From: Pseudomonas sp. PSB18
GTDB lineage: Bacteria > Pseudomonadota > Gammaproteobacteria > Pseudomonadales > Pseudomonadaceae
DNA length: 64,000 nt
Reading direction: 5' to 3'
Assembly (NCBI RefSeq): GCF_014596565.1
Contig: NZ_NOIN01000005.1
Location: forward strand, 372,001 to 436,000
Shown here: positions 40,401 through 42,563 of the stretch, in pieces
Layout: the number at the start of each line of letters is the position of its first letter
How positions within the stretch are numbered: the stretch's first letter is position 1
The notes under the pieces: model-generated
Databases searched by the model: none
Seen by the model: only the letters and a program-made list of their open reading frames with translations
Told to the model about the DNA's origin: nothing
Program-made: the position numbers and the translations under genes

Positions 40401-42254
40401 CACGTAGGCCAGGTGATGGGAGGCCAGGGTGCCGATATTCGGATCGTGCCGTGGCTGCTCGGCAAAGCCTGCGGCCTCTGGCTGATCGAGCAACAGCACC
40501 GGGACAGACAGCGCAGGCACTTGGTCTTGCAGCGCCGCTTGGGTGAGCAACGCCACCGGCGAACTGTCCTCGAGCATGAAGGCCAGCCGGTCCTGGGGAT
40601 AGGCCGGGTCCAGCGGCACATAGCCGGCACCGGACTTCAGGATGCCCAACAGGCCGATGATCATGTCCAGACCGCGTTCGACGCAGATGGCTACCCGGTC
40701 ATCCGGGAACACCCCCAGGGCCAGCAGCCGGTGGGCGACCTGGTTCGCCCGGGTGTTCAGTTCACCGTAAGTCAGGGTCTGGCCTTCATGGACCACCGCC
40801 ACCGCGCTCGGCTGCGCGGCGGCCCGCGCTTCGAACAGGCCGTGGATCGTGCGGTCGTGCTCATACCGCTGTTCATCGCTCGCGTTCCAGGCCTGGAGCA
40901 GACGGGCTTCAGCCGGTGTCGGCAGGACAAAGTCATGGATCGGCAGCGTATCGTCACCCAGTCCCTGCTCCAGCACGTGGACGAAGCGCTCGGCCATTGC
41001 CTCGATTTCATCGGCCTGCAGGAACGCCTGGTTGTAGATCCAGTGCACCCAGGCATTTTTCTCGTTGGGGTTGGTCCGGAAATGGATCGCCAGGGGCATC
41101 TGTTCCTGGCCGTTGGAACTCTTCACCGAATAGGCCGTGGCGTCGCCGAACCGGTACAGGTAGTTCTCTTCCTCGTAGGAGAACGACACGTCGAACAGCT
41201 GGGCACGATTGTCACGCCGCAGCTCAAGGGAGCGATGAATGTCGCTTAGAGGGAACCGCTGGTAGCGATAGTCCTGCTTGAGCGCACGCGCAACCTCTTG
41301 GATCAGCTCGCCGAATGACAGGTCGTCGGCGAATCTCAGGCGCATGGCACTGACCTGGGTGAACAACCCCACGGTCTGTTTGAAGGTCGGATTGGAGCGA
41401 TTGAGGATCGGCAGGCCCACCACCAGTTCGTCGCGCTGGGTCGTGCGGACAAAGTACACGTACAACGTCGCCAACAGCACCGGGAAACGCGAGACCTGAT
41501 GAGTGAGCGCCAGAGCGTCGATCCGCTCGTTCAACGTCTGCGGGAAAGACGTCATGGCATGGGCGCTGGGCACCACGGGCTCGACGAAGCGATCACGGTA
41601 ACGGGCAGTGAACAATGGATCCGGCACATCCCGGTATTTATCGAGCCAGTAGGCCTGGTCCCGCTGGAAACGGTCCGATTCGTGGTAACGCGCGTCATCC
41701 TCGATGAACCCGGCATAGGACGGTGCCGACAGGTCAGGCTCGCGGTTTTCCCCCAGGGCGTTGTACAGGTCACTGAGGGAGGCGAGCATCAGGTTGATGC
41801 CCCAGCCGTCCTGGATGATGTGGTGCAGGTTGACGACGAAATAGAACGAAGCGTCATCGAGCTTGACCAGGTAGAAGCGAAACAGCGGCCCCTTATCGAG
41901 CTCAAATGGCACTTCCAGCCCCTGTTGTACCCAGGTCTGGGCCGCGGTCTGCGGTTCGGGGCGATTGGAGAAGTCGATCAGCGGGACCCGTACCTCCAGC
42001 GACTCGACCAGGGTCTGCATGGGCACGCCGTCGCCACCGACGTCGCAGTGCAGGACCGTGCGCAAGGCATCGTGCTTGCGGACCAACAGCTCGACCGCCT
42101 GCTGGATACGATCAGGGTCGACGGCACCCCGGATGTGAAGGTAGCCACCCATGGTGTACAGGGGGGAATCGCCCTTGGTCATCTGGTCCAGCCAGATGTC
42201 CCGCTGGGACGCCGTCAGCGGATAGGTTGCCGCAAGCTCCAGGGACTGGTTCAT
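13191..42254 (-). CDS. Nine-module NRPS starting a peptin-type lipopeptide (modules 1-9)
   Basis: This 29-kb gene encodes a 9687-aa synthetase that acylates the first residue and joins nine amino acids. It opens directly with a lipo-initiation (C-starter) domain with HHIIQDG, followed by A-T and then eight C-A-T modules; every T domain has GGHSLL(A). The A-domain codes read Thr-Pro-Ala-Ala-Ala-Val-Val-Thr-Hse(?). All eight internal C domains have the HH(I/L)xxxxGD motif of dual epimerisation/condensation domains and there is no E or TE domain. The C-terminal tail (TTEKMEIVL) is a plausible short docking motif for the TubC_N domain of the next protein. The ATG at 42252-42254 overlaps the stop of a 33-codon ORF (ATGA), and the stop overlaps the next start (GTGA). 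The residue order matches the start of corpeptin as I recall it, so it would be the first corpeptin synthetase (crpC-like). Confidence 0.95.
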   Translation of the reverse strand: MNQSLELAATYPLTASQRDIWLDQMTKGDSPLYTMGGYLHIRGAVDPDRIQQAVELLVRKHDALRTVLHCDVGGDGVPMQTLVESLEVRVPLIDFSNRPEPQTAAQTWVQQGLEVPFELDKGPLFRFYLVKLDDASFYFVVNLHHIIQDGWGINLMLASLSDLYNALGENREPDLSAPSYAGFIEDDARYHESDRFQRDQAYWLDKYRDVPDPLFTARYRDRFVEPVVPSAHAMTSFPQTLNERIDALALTHQVSRFPVLLATLYVYFVRTTQRDELVVGLPILNRSNPTFKQTVGLFTQVSAMRLRFADDLSFGELIQEVARALKQDYRYQRFPLSDIHRSLELRRDNRAQLFDVSFSYEEENYLYRFGDATAYSVKSSNGQEQMPLAIHFRTNPNEKNAWVHWIYNQAFLQADEIEAMAERFVHVLEQGLGDDTLPIHDFVLPTPAEARLLQAWNASDEQRYEHDRTIHGLFEARAAAQPSAVAVVHEGQTLTYGELNTRANQVAHRLLALGVFPDDRVAICVERGLDMIIGLLGILKSGAGYVPLDPAYPQDRLAFMLEDSSPVALLTQAALQDQVPALSVPVLLLDQPEAAGFAEQPRHDPNIGTLASHHLAYVIYTSGSTGLPKGVMVEHRNVARLFSATQPWFDFGPQDVWALFHSFAFDFSVWEIWGALTHGGRLLVVPQLVSRSPQDCYALLCEAGVTVLNQTPSAFRQLIAAQGESELRHSLRQVIFGGEALETGILKPWYAREINAGTQLVNMYGITETTVHVTYRALQAADAQLIGVSPIGKRIPDLRLYLLDKYGKPVPKGVEGELYVGGAGVARGYLNRPELNETRFLPDPFDTDANARMYRTGDLGRWLNNGELQYLGRNDEQVKIRGFRIELGEIEAALSACEGVSEAVVIAREDEPGDKRLVAYVIAREDAQPSAVDLRTHLLASLADYMVPSAFVMLEAFPLTTNGKLDRKALPAPDSQAFARRSYEAPVGRIEVTLAALWAELLGVEQVGRHDRFFELGGHSLLAVKLIERMRQLDLNADVGVLFGQPTLETLAAATSTSGGVVVPENRIPQDVERITPDMLPLATLTQGEIDRIVATVPGGADNVQDIYGLVPLQEGILYHHLATSEGDPYLLQALLRFGTRQQLDAFGQALQAVIARHDILRTSVAWEGLGEPVQVVWREARLMVEELVLDPAEGDIADQLQVRFDPRHTRFDLRQAPMMRIHFAEDAAGGSWVAVLLFHHLIDDATSLGMLGKEIDAHLQGRSAELPVSVPYRNYVAQVRLDSHPEQHEAFFSEMLGDVDEPTLPFGLQDVQGDGSGIEEATLALEVGLARRLRAQARRLGVSTASLHHLAWGQVVGRLSGRQDVVFGTVLMGRLHSGQEAGHALGMFVNTLPLRVEAGTQGVLAALQATHGRLATLLGHEHAPLSLAQRCSGVAAPAPLFSALMNYRQTAVAAQASEDAGQARIWAGAEILGGEERTNYPLSLSVDDLGDSFGLTVQAVAGIGAQRVCGYVHTVLEALADALDQDGNTPLHTLAFVPASERQQLLHDFNAFDAVYPSGLLVHQLFEAHAEAQPEIVALTYQGQSLSYGELNRLSNQIAHRLIELGVRADDRVAICVERSLEMVAGLVGILKAGAGYVPLDPAYPAERLVYMLEDSAPKVLLTQRSLQERFPTSDVPALLLDGEDRDAVGIDRQPSSNPDAQASGLNPDSLAYVIYTSGSTGQPKGVAMAHRALVNLMQWQIDQAAQQGRAAARTLQFAALGFDVAFQEVFSTLCAGGELSLIHADIRLNFHRLFEHICQQRIERLYLPCIALQALAEAVAGDGEGSPLACDLKDVITAGEQLRITPQIRALFERLDGCRLHNHYGPTESHVTTALTLPDDVAAWPTLPAIGQPVANTRIYLLDEQQQPVPVGVAGEIHIGGVCVARGYLNRDDLTAERFVRDPFAVDEQARLYKTGDLGRYLPDGHIEYLGRNDDQIKIRGFRVELGEIESRLCQHGGVKEAVVVAREDQPGEKRLVAYITAQAVDAAPEADALRAHLQALLPDYMVPAAYVRLEKLPVSPNGKLDRRAMPAPEADAFASRAYEAPLGEVETTLAGLWADVLGVGQVGRHDHFFELGGHSLLAVKLIELMRKAGLSADVRVLFGQPTLAALAAAVGSRAEVSVPANGIAAGCERITPSMLPLVTLDQETLDRIVVGVPGGVGNVQDIYPLAPLQEGILYHHIAAEEGDPYLLQATFAMDSRAQLDGFVAALQAVIDRHDILRTALLREGLQAPLQVVLRQCRLTLEEQTLDPAKGDIAAQLQGLFDPRHCRLELDKAPLMRLACAWDNVHQRWVAVLLFHHIALDHTALDVMQEEMLAFLNGEGGRLEAAMPYRNYVAQTLLGVPREQHERFFRDMLADVDEPTLPFGLREVQGDGRGVEEVKLNVDPDLCRRLRLQARQLGVSAAALHHLAWARVLGRVSGREDVVFGTVLLGRMQSGEGADRALGMFINTLPLRVDVGAQSVRAGVKTTHARLTALLGHEHASLALAQRCSGVPASLPLFSALLNYRHSPLQDGDSVDRWAGTQVLEVMERTNYPCMLSVDDQGTGFLLSVQTAGGVDARQVGAYMQTALASLVEALECAPESAINDLEILSENERRQVLQDFNATDAEYPLEQTVHGLFEDQVQRTPDALAVRHGEQRLGYRELNEQANRLAHYLRRQGVRPDSRVAICVERGIDMVVGLLAILKAGGGYVPLDPAYPVDRIAYMLEDSAPAVVLAQSATVGLLAGASMPVIDLGSGLWQDESVQNPEVTELTSSHLAYVIYTSGSTGLPKGVMIEHRNTVNFLTWAHRSFDAQTLSKTLFSTSLNFDLAVYECFAPLTSGGSIEVVTNVLELQHGEHDITLINTVPSALKALLESGGLGEGVDTVNVAGEALKRSLVEALFEQTSVKRLCNLYGPSETTTYSSWVSMAREDGFAAHIGKPVANTQFYLLDEHKQPVPMGVPGEIYIGGAGVARGYLNRDDLTAERFLKDPFSAVPNARMYKTGDLGRYLPDGNIEYLGRNDDQVKIRGFRIELGEIEAKLAQHDAVKEAVVLAREDVPGDKRLVAYFTPANDTADIETLRSHLQAQLPEYMVPVAYVRLDAMPLTPNGKLDRKALPAPEHDALITRGYEAPRGETETVLAQIWQDLLGLQQIGRHDHFFELGGHSLLAVSLIERMRQVGLSADVRVLFSQPTLAALAVAVGNDGGNEVKVPANLIASDCQRITPDMLPLVTLSQDAIDRIIATVPGGAANVQDIYPLAPLQEGILYHHLAAEQGDPYVLQAQFAFDSRERLDDFTQALQGVIDRHDILRTAMAWEGLDEPVQVVWREASLGIEQVELLSEDDDVAVQLNTRQHLDIRQAPLMRIRFAQDGANRRWVATLLFHHMALDHTALEVVRHEMQAHLSGQADQLGDAVPYRNYVAQARLGVSREEHEAFFHEMLGAIDEPTLPFGLQDVRGDGSDVEEARQEVAIDLSHRLRSQARRLGVSAASLHHLAWALVLGRVSGREEVVFGTVLMGRMQGGAGADRALGMFINTLPLGVQVGAQSVRDGVLATHARLTGLLGHEHASLALAQRCSSVVAPTPLFSALLNYRHSMAEPLALQPSSGWQGIEALGGEERTNYPLALSVDDLGEGFSLTVQAVSGVGARRVAAYMEAALATLAQALECAPESSLADLSILPAAEREQLLVAFNATDAEFPLEQTVHGLFEEQVQRTPDAVAVLHGDQRLSYGELNEQANRLAHYLRRQGVRPDSRVAICVERGLDMVVGLLAILKAGGGYVPLDPAYPADRIAYMLEDSAPAVVLAQTATLGLLADATMPVIDLGSGRWQDESVSNPEVAGLTSSHLAYVIYTSGSTGLPKGVMIEHRNTVNFLTWAHRSFDAQTLSKTLFSTSLNFDLAVYECFAPLTSGGSIEVVTNVLELQHGEHDITLINTVPSALKALLESGGLGEGVDTVNVAGEALKRSLVEALFEQTSVKRLCNLYGPSETTTYSSWVSMAREDGFAAHIGKPVANTQFYLLDEHKQPVPLGVPGEIYIGGAGVARGYLNRDDLTAERFLTDPFSATPNARMYKTGDLGRYLPDGNIEYLGRNDDQVKIRGFRIELGEIEAKLAQHDAVKEAVVLAREDVPGDKRLVAYFTQSEAVDIEALRSHLQAQLPEYMVPVAYVHLDKLPLTPNGKLDRKALPAPEHDALITRGYEAPQGEIETTLAQIWQDLLKVERVGRHDHFFELGGHSLLAVSLIERMRQAGLSADVRILFNQSTLAALASAIGGGSEVSVPANLIPSDCEHITPAMLPLVSLDQDAIDRIVATVPGGAANVQDIYPLAPLQEGILYHHLAAEQGDPYVLQAQFAFDSRERLDDFTQALQGVIDRHDILRTAMAWEGLDEPVQVVWRNASLGVEQVLLRDEDGDIAGQLQARFDARHHRLDIRQAPLMCIRFAQDATHQRWVATLLFHHMALDHTALEVVRHEMQAHLLGQAGQLAAAMPYRNYVAQARLGVSQQEHEGFFRDMLGDVDEPTLPFGLHDVQGAGQGIEEATLALASSLSHDLRIQARRLGVSAASLVHLAWAQVLGRVSGRDDVVFGTVLMGRMQGGEGADRALGMFINTLPLRVNLGQAAVRAGVRATHGRLTALLGHEHASLALAQRCSGVAAPTPLFSALLNYRHTDANQAPSAWSGIEVLSGEERTNYPLMLSVDDLGEDFSLTVQVVSGIGAPRICAYMETALATLAQALECAPESSLADLPILPAAEREQLLVAFNATEAEYPLEQTVHGLFEEQVQRTPEAMAVRHGDQRLSYRELNEQANRLAHYLRGQGVRPDSRVAICVERGLDMVVGLLAILKAGGGYVPLDPAYPADRIAYMLEDSAPAVVLAQSATVGLLAGASMPVIDLGSGLWQDESVQNPEVTELTSSHLAYVIYTSGSTGLPKGVMIEHRNTVNFLTWAHRSFDAQTLSKTLFSTSLNFDLAVYECFAPLTSGGSIEVVTNVLELQHGEHDITLINTVPSALKALLESGGLGEGVDTVNVAGEALKRSLVEALFEQTSVKRLCNLYGPSETTTYSSWVSMAREDGFAAHIGKPVANTQFYLLNEHKQPVPLGVPGEIYIGGAGVARGYLNRDDLTAERFLKDPFSREPNARMYKTGDLGRYLPDGNIEYLGRNDDQVKIRGFRIELGEIEAKLAQHDAVKETVVLAREDVPGDKRLVAYFTPANDTADIETLRSHLQGQLPEYMVPVAYVRLDAMPLTPNGKLDRKALPAPEHDALITRGYEAPQGETEIALAQLWSEVLKVERVGRHDHFFELGGHSLLAVSLIERMRQAGLSADVRVLFGQPTLMALAAAVGSGSEIVVPDNGIPPGCTRITPDMLTLTHLDQEAIDHIASKVPGGMGNVQDIYPLAPLQEGILYHHLAAEQGDPYVLQSQFAFDNRARLDEFVQALQVVIDRHDILRTAIVWEGLDEPQQVVWREARLGLETFVADPQAGAVSEQLHSRFNARHYALDLTQAPLMRLAFAEDQPNQRWIAMLLFHHIALDHAAMKVVQREMLAYLQGRADQLDTPAPYRNYVAQARLGVSREEHEGFFSDMLGDVDEPTLPFGLHDVQGDGDDIETATQLLDSDLSRRLRRLARQSGVGAASLHHLAWAQVLGRVSGRSDVVFGTVLMGRMQGGEGADRALGMFINTLPLRVGVDERDVKAGVKEVHGRLTALLGHEHAPLALAQRCSAVAAPTPLFSALLNYRNSSEQANGQDTLAAWQDIETLGGEARTNYPLTLSVDDLGEDFALTVLASHGVGAQRICAYMETALHSLAKALEFNPTTCLHSLEVLPQVERRQVLMGFNATCRRYPQQRTVNDLFEAQVQAHPDAVAVVHDEQRLTYRELNARANRLARHLIGLGTQLGDSVAIGLARSTDLLVSQLAVLKCAAVYVPLDVNAPVERQQFMVQDSGAQLVLTLSTLVVPEGVQRLDLDTVELDESADNLDLTQDAESVAYIMYTSGSTGMPKGVLVPHRAINRLVINNGYADFNQQDRVAFASNPAFDASTLDVWAPLLNGGCVVVVEQDVLLSRERFAALLTEQSVSVLWMTAGLFHQYADGLLPVFKQLRYLIVGGDVLEPAVIARVLKDGAPQHLLNGYGPTEATTFTTTYEIKNVGEGGIPIGHPIGNTRVYVLDANQQPVPVGVAGELYIGGDGVANGYLNRPELTAEKFVADPFSADPAALLYRTGDLARWRADGAVDYLGRNDDQVKIRGFRIELGEIEARLAQHEAVKDCVVLAREDVPGEKRLVAYFTQALDVDIEALRAHLQGQLPEYMVPVAYMRLDAWPLTANGKLDRRALPAPDLDSLATRAYEAPQGEVEATLAQLWQDLLNVERIGRHDHFFELGGHSLLAVTLIERMRQAGLSADVRVLFSQPTLAALAAAVGSGKEVKVPVNLIACGCERITPDMLTLIQLDQEAIDQVVATVPGGARNVQDIYPLAPLQEGIHYHHLAAEQGDPYVLKILFEVRSRDRLSAFAAALQHVIDRHDILRTSVVWQGFDSPVQVVWRNAPLAVDEVALAAGAGDVATLLQERFDPRHYRLDITRAPMMRLVFAQDAANQRWVAMLLFHHMALDHTAMEVVRHEMQAHLLGEAEPLAAAVPYRNYVAQARLGVSQAEHEAFFREMLGDVDEPTLPFGLQDVQGDGRDIEEARLPVDLSLSLRLRAQARQLGVSAASLVHLAWGQVLGQVSGKPDVVFGTVLMGRMQGGDGADRALGMFINTLPLRVDVGDQGVRDGVNATHARLTGLLGHEHASLALAQRCSGVAAPMPLFGALLNYRHSAVDGHSSETLAGWEGIETLDIEERTNYPLSLSVDDLGEGFGLTALAVPQIGAQRVCVYMNVALEHLVEALEQAPQTRLDSLSILPADERQQVVADFNASTRSYPRDSTVHGLFEAQVQAHPDAVAVVHAGHGLTYRELNARANRLARHLTGLGTQLGDSVAIGLARSVDLLVSQLAVLKCAAVYVPLDVNAPVERQQFMVQDSGARVVLTLSTMVVPEGVQRMDLDTVELDESADNLDLTQDAESVAYIMYTSGSTGMPKGVLVPHRAISRLVINNGYADFNQQDRVAFASNPAFDASTLDVWAPLLNGGCVVVVEQDVLLNQERFAALLTEQSVSVLWMTAGLFHQYADGLLPVFKQLRYLIVGGDVLDPAVIARVLKDGAPQHLLNGYGPTEATTFTTTYEIKNVGEGGIPIGRPIGNTRVYVLDANQQPVPVGVAGELYIGGDGVALGYLNRPELTAEKFVADPFSADPAALLYRTGDLARWRADGTVDYLGRNDDQVKIRGFRVELGEIEARLGQCVGVKDAVVVARQDEAGPKRLVGYVIPEADVSLSVHDLRSQLASTLAEYMVPSAFVVLPSFPLTANGKLDRRALPAPDADAYASREYEAPQGEVEQTLARLWAEVLKVEQVGRHDHFFELGGHSLLAVTLIERMRQVGLSADVRVLFSQPTLAALAAAVGSGKEVEVPANLIESGCGRITPAMLPLVSLDQETIDRIVATVPGGASNVQDIYPLAPLQEGILYHHLAAEQGDPYVLQSQFAFDNRERLDAFVDALQGVIDRHDILRTSVAWEGLDEPVQLVWRHVRLEPQCFEADATAGDVATQLASRFDARHYRLDLRRAPMLQLVYAQDEAQDEAQERWVATLLFHHMALDHTALEVVQHEMQAHLIGEAGQLTEAVPYRNYVAQARLGMSEAEHEAFFREMLADVDEPTLPFGLAQVQGDGRGIGEVSEALGHALSLRLRTQARLLGVSAASLVHLAWAQVLSMATGQKDVVFGTVLLGRMQGGEGADRALGMFINTLPVRVPVDEQSVRDAVRMTHGRLTGLLGHEHASLALAQRCSGVAAPTPLFSALLNYRHSATQITDEVLSAWSGMQRLSSEERTNYPLTLNVDDLGDDFSLTVQVDAQLSAQRISGYMQVALQSLVDALEHAPQTPMHSLTVLPAAERRQLLETWNASDAVYADDALIHRQFEAWAAAQSDAVAVVFEDRTLTYGELNARANQLAHRLLALGIRPDDRVAICVERGLDMIIGLLGILKAGAGYVPLDPAYPQERLAFMLDDSAPVALLTQSHLLAHLPGLSASVLLLDQPETAGIAQQPQHNPGLETLTSRHLAYVIYTSGSTGLPKGVMVEHRNVARLFSATQAWFDFGPQDVWALFHSFAFDFSVWEIWGALTHGGRLLVVPQLVSRSPQDCYTLLCEAGVTVLNQTPSAFRQLIAAQGESDLNHSLRQVIFGGEALETGILKPWYAREANAGTQLVNMYGITETTVHVTYRALSAADAQLTGVSPIGKRIPDLQLYVLDARREPVPVGVVGEMYVGGAGVSRGYLNRDELTAERFLKNPFSDEPNARMYKTGDLGRWLADGSIEYLGRNDDQVKIRGFRIELGEIEATLAACAGVSEAVVIAREDEPGDKRLVAYVIAEAGAQPTAAELRTQLLGSLADYMVPSAFVMLEAFPLTTNGKLDRKALPVPDQSSVATREYEAPQGTVETTIAALWQDLLDLERIGRHDNFFELGGHSLLAVKLIERMRQVDLSADVRVLFGQPTLAALAAAVGGVHEVVVPANLIPDNCTRITPEMLPLVDLDQDAIERIVATVPGGVANVQDIYALAPLQEGILYHHLAAAQGDPYLQYVMFGFDSFTRLESFAEALQAVVARHDILRTGVVWEGLAEPVQVVWRDARLQVESVSLNPAAGDIAMQLHQRFDPRHYRLDIRQAPLMRIAYAQDPANQRWVAILLFHHLVDDATSLAVLSAEIEAHMLDERQHLSASVPYRNYVAQARLGVSSEAHEAFFRDMLGDLDEPTLPFGLQDVQGDGSGIEELRQDVDADLSRRVRAQARQLGVSAASLYHLVWAQVLGKVSGKDDVVFGTVLVGRMQGGEGADRALGMFINTLPLRVSLGQTAVGAGVKATHARLTALLGHEHASLALAQRCSGVEAPTPLFSALLNYRHTGALTSTEALSAWEGIQVLGGEERTNYPLTLNVDDQGEAFSFTVMTPARIGAQRLCGYVQQTLESLIVMLEQTPEAPLHRLSILPHDERRKLLLEFNANEADDLQQSFIHELFEAQAHRTPEAVAVVHGEQRLSYRELNARANRLAHYLRKQGVQPDSRVAICVERSADMVVGLLAVLKAGGGYVPLDPAYPADRLAYMLENSAPIAALTQARTRGLLSHGAVPLIDLDAGVWQDEPDHDPQAADLTPGHLAYVIYTSGSTGLPKGVMVEHRGLNNLLDWYLDDLAFHAGDAVLLASSYNFDLTQKNILAPLMVGASLHLAEEPFNPSAIVAQVAEAGITHLNMSPSAFHALVDADRHASLACLERVVLGGEPIQVAMLEKLSLPRPAIINSYGPTECSDVVAWHTVDTDLDTYRNQSIPIGRPIRNMQLHVLDSHGQLLPVGVPGEIHIGGVGVARGYLNLPQLSAERFIDDPFSERAGARLYKTGDIGRWLPDGTLQYLGRNDDQVKIRGFRIELGEIEARLAQHEVVKEAVVLVREEVPGDKRLVAWFTACSPDETTDIEALRAYLLAHLPAHMVPMAYVRLDALPLSPNGKLDRKALPAPDLTSVITRGYEAPIGETEINLARLWAEVLNVERVGRHDHFFELGGHSLLAVSLMERMRQEGMEADVRTLFEQPTLSEYAATTEKMEIVL
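16451..19730 (-). other. NRPS module 8: C-A(Thr)-T
   Basis: Residues about 7509-8601. The C domain has HHMALDH. A-domain specificity residues read D-F-W-N-I-G-M-V-H, the classic threonine code; the domain is closely similar to that of module 1. The next C domain is of the HHLxDDATS class, consistent with this Thr becoming dehydrobutyrine. A 12-nt tandem repeat at 19201-19224 adds residues within the C domain. Confidence 0.85.
19731..22950 (-). other. NRPS module 7: C-A(Val)-T
   Basis: Residues about 6435-7508. The C domain has HHMALDH, and unusually IHYHHL where its siblings have ILYHHL. A-domain specificity residues read D-A-L-W-I-G-G-T-F, a valine code. The A domain is nearly identical in DNA to that of module 6, displaced by about 3.2 kb. 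Confidence 0.8.
22951..26165 (-). other. NRPS module 6: C-A(Val)-T
   Basis: Residues about 5364-6434. The C domain has HHIALDH. A-domain specificity residues read D-A-L-W-I-G-G-T-F, a valine code, and the T domain has GGHSLLA. Confidence 0.8.
26166..29365 (-). other. NRPS module 5: C-A(Ala)-T
   Basis: Residues about 4297-5363. The C domain has HHMALDH. The A-domain code D-L-Y-N-N-A-L-T-Y is alanine-type. At DNA level its A domain is closest to that of module 3; the two share the stretch around the A3 core that modules 4 and 13 lack. Confidence 0.8.
29366..32570 (-). other. NRPS module 4: C-A(Ala)-T
   Basis: Residues about 3229-4296. The C domain has HHMALDH but lacks the conserved RFDxRHxRLD stretch found in all the other internal C domains, leaving a shorter sequence (QLNTRQHLDIRQ) near 32115-32140. 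The A-domain code D-L-Y-N-N-A-L-T-Y is alanine-type, and the A domain is closest at DNA level to that of module 13. Confidence 0.8.
32571..35780 (-). other. NRPS module 3: C-A(Ala)-T
   Basis: Residues about 2159-3228. The C domain has HHIALDH and accepts the Dhb-Pro chain. The A-domain code D-L-Y-N-N-A-L-T-Y is alanine-type. Confidence 0.8.
35781..39080 (-). other. NRPS module 2: C-A(Pro)-T
   Basis: Residues about 1059-2158. The C domain is of the HHLIDDATS class (38511-38537) with ARHDILRT, and follows the Thr1 module. The A domain (GFDVAFQEVFSTL) has specificity residues D-V-Q-Y-I-A-H-V-T, a proline code. A Dhb-Pro start is typical of the peptin family. Confidence 0.85.
39081..42254 (-). 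other. NRPS module 1: C-starter-A(Thr)-T
   Basis: Residues 1-1058. The first C domain lacks the elongated dual motif, resembles lipo-initiation domains and has HHIIQDG; it should attach a 3-hydroxy fatty acid to residue 1. A-domain specificity residues read D-F-W-N-I-G-M-V-H, the threonine code. Confidence 0.85.
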
Positions 42255-42352
42255 ACGCTGCCCCCCGTCACTTGTACACCGGCAGATTCCGGACGACGGC
42301 TGGCCGAATGGCCCATTGCGACAACAACGCCCACAGCAAAGAAAAATGTCAT
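42251..42352 (-). CDS. 33-residue small ORF coupled to the NRPS start
   Basis: This ORF starts at ATG 42350-42352 behind a good ribosome site (GAAGGA, ending about five bases before the ATG). It runs 33 codons and stops with a TGA that overlaps the NRPS ATG as ATGA. The peptide begins MTFFFAVGVVVAMG, a hydrophobic stretch, and ends in a polar tail. The NRPS start itself has only a poor G-rich site, so translation of this ORF may serve to deliver ribosomes to the 29-kb gene. It may be a regulatory leader, a small membrane peptide, or simply a coupling device. I recognise no family, and expression is not shown. Confidence 0.55.
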   Translation of the reverse strand: MTFFFAVGVVVAMGHSASRRPESAGVQVTGGSV

Positions 42353-42514
42353 ACGTTCCTTCTCAGATATTTGTCAGTACTGCCCGGGCAAACGCAACGG
42401 GGCACGCCTGGAGTTGATGATGCAGATGCGCGCAGACAGCCGGCGCCACCCGGCAGGCGGTCCACTGCTGTCGGGCGGGTTTGATGTCAGGCGTCTTTCA
42501 CGGGTTGGCAGAGG

Positions 42515-42530
42515 TGTTGTCGCGACAACA
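42515..42530. promoter_or_regulatory. Perfect 16-bp palindrome upstream of the NRPS genes
   Basis: TGTTGTCGCGACAACA is a perfect dyad in the 309-nt gap between the exporter gene (stop at 42564) and the NRPS start. It has no T run, so it is not an obvious terminator, and it lies about 160 nt upstream of the small ORF. It does not have the spacing of the syr-syp box. It could be an operator for an internal NRPS promoter. No other gene is seen in this gap besides the small ORF. Confidence 0.4.
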
Positions 42531-42563
42531 TCGCCAGCCGGACGGTGCAGTCAGAACAGCCAT

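Noticed and set aside
37..42254. Long direct repeats about every 3.2 kb.
   Set aside because: They are the repeated C-A-T modules of the synthetases, not a CRISPR array, transposon or satellite.
42450..42475. GC-rich stem (GCCGG.. with ..CCGGC) in the exporter-NRPS gap as a terminator.
   Set aside because: Short imperfect pairing and no T run on the minus strand; read-through into the NRPS genes is more likely.
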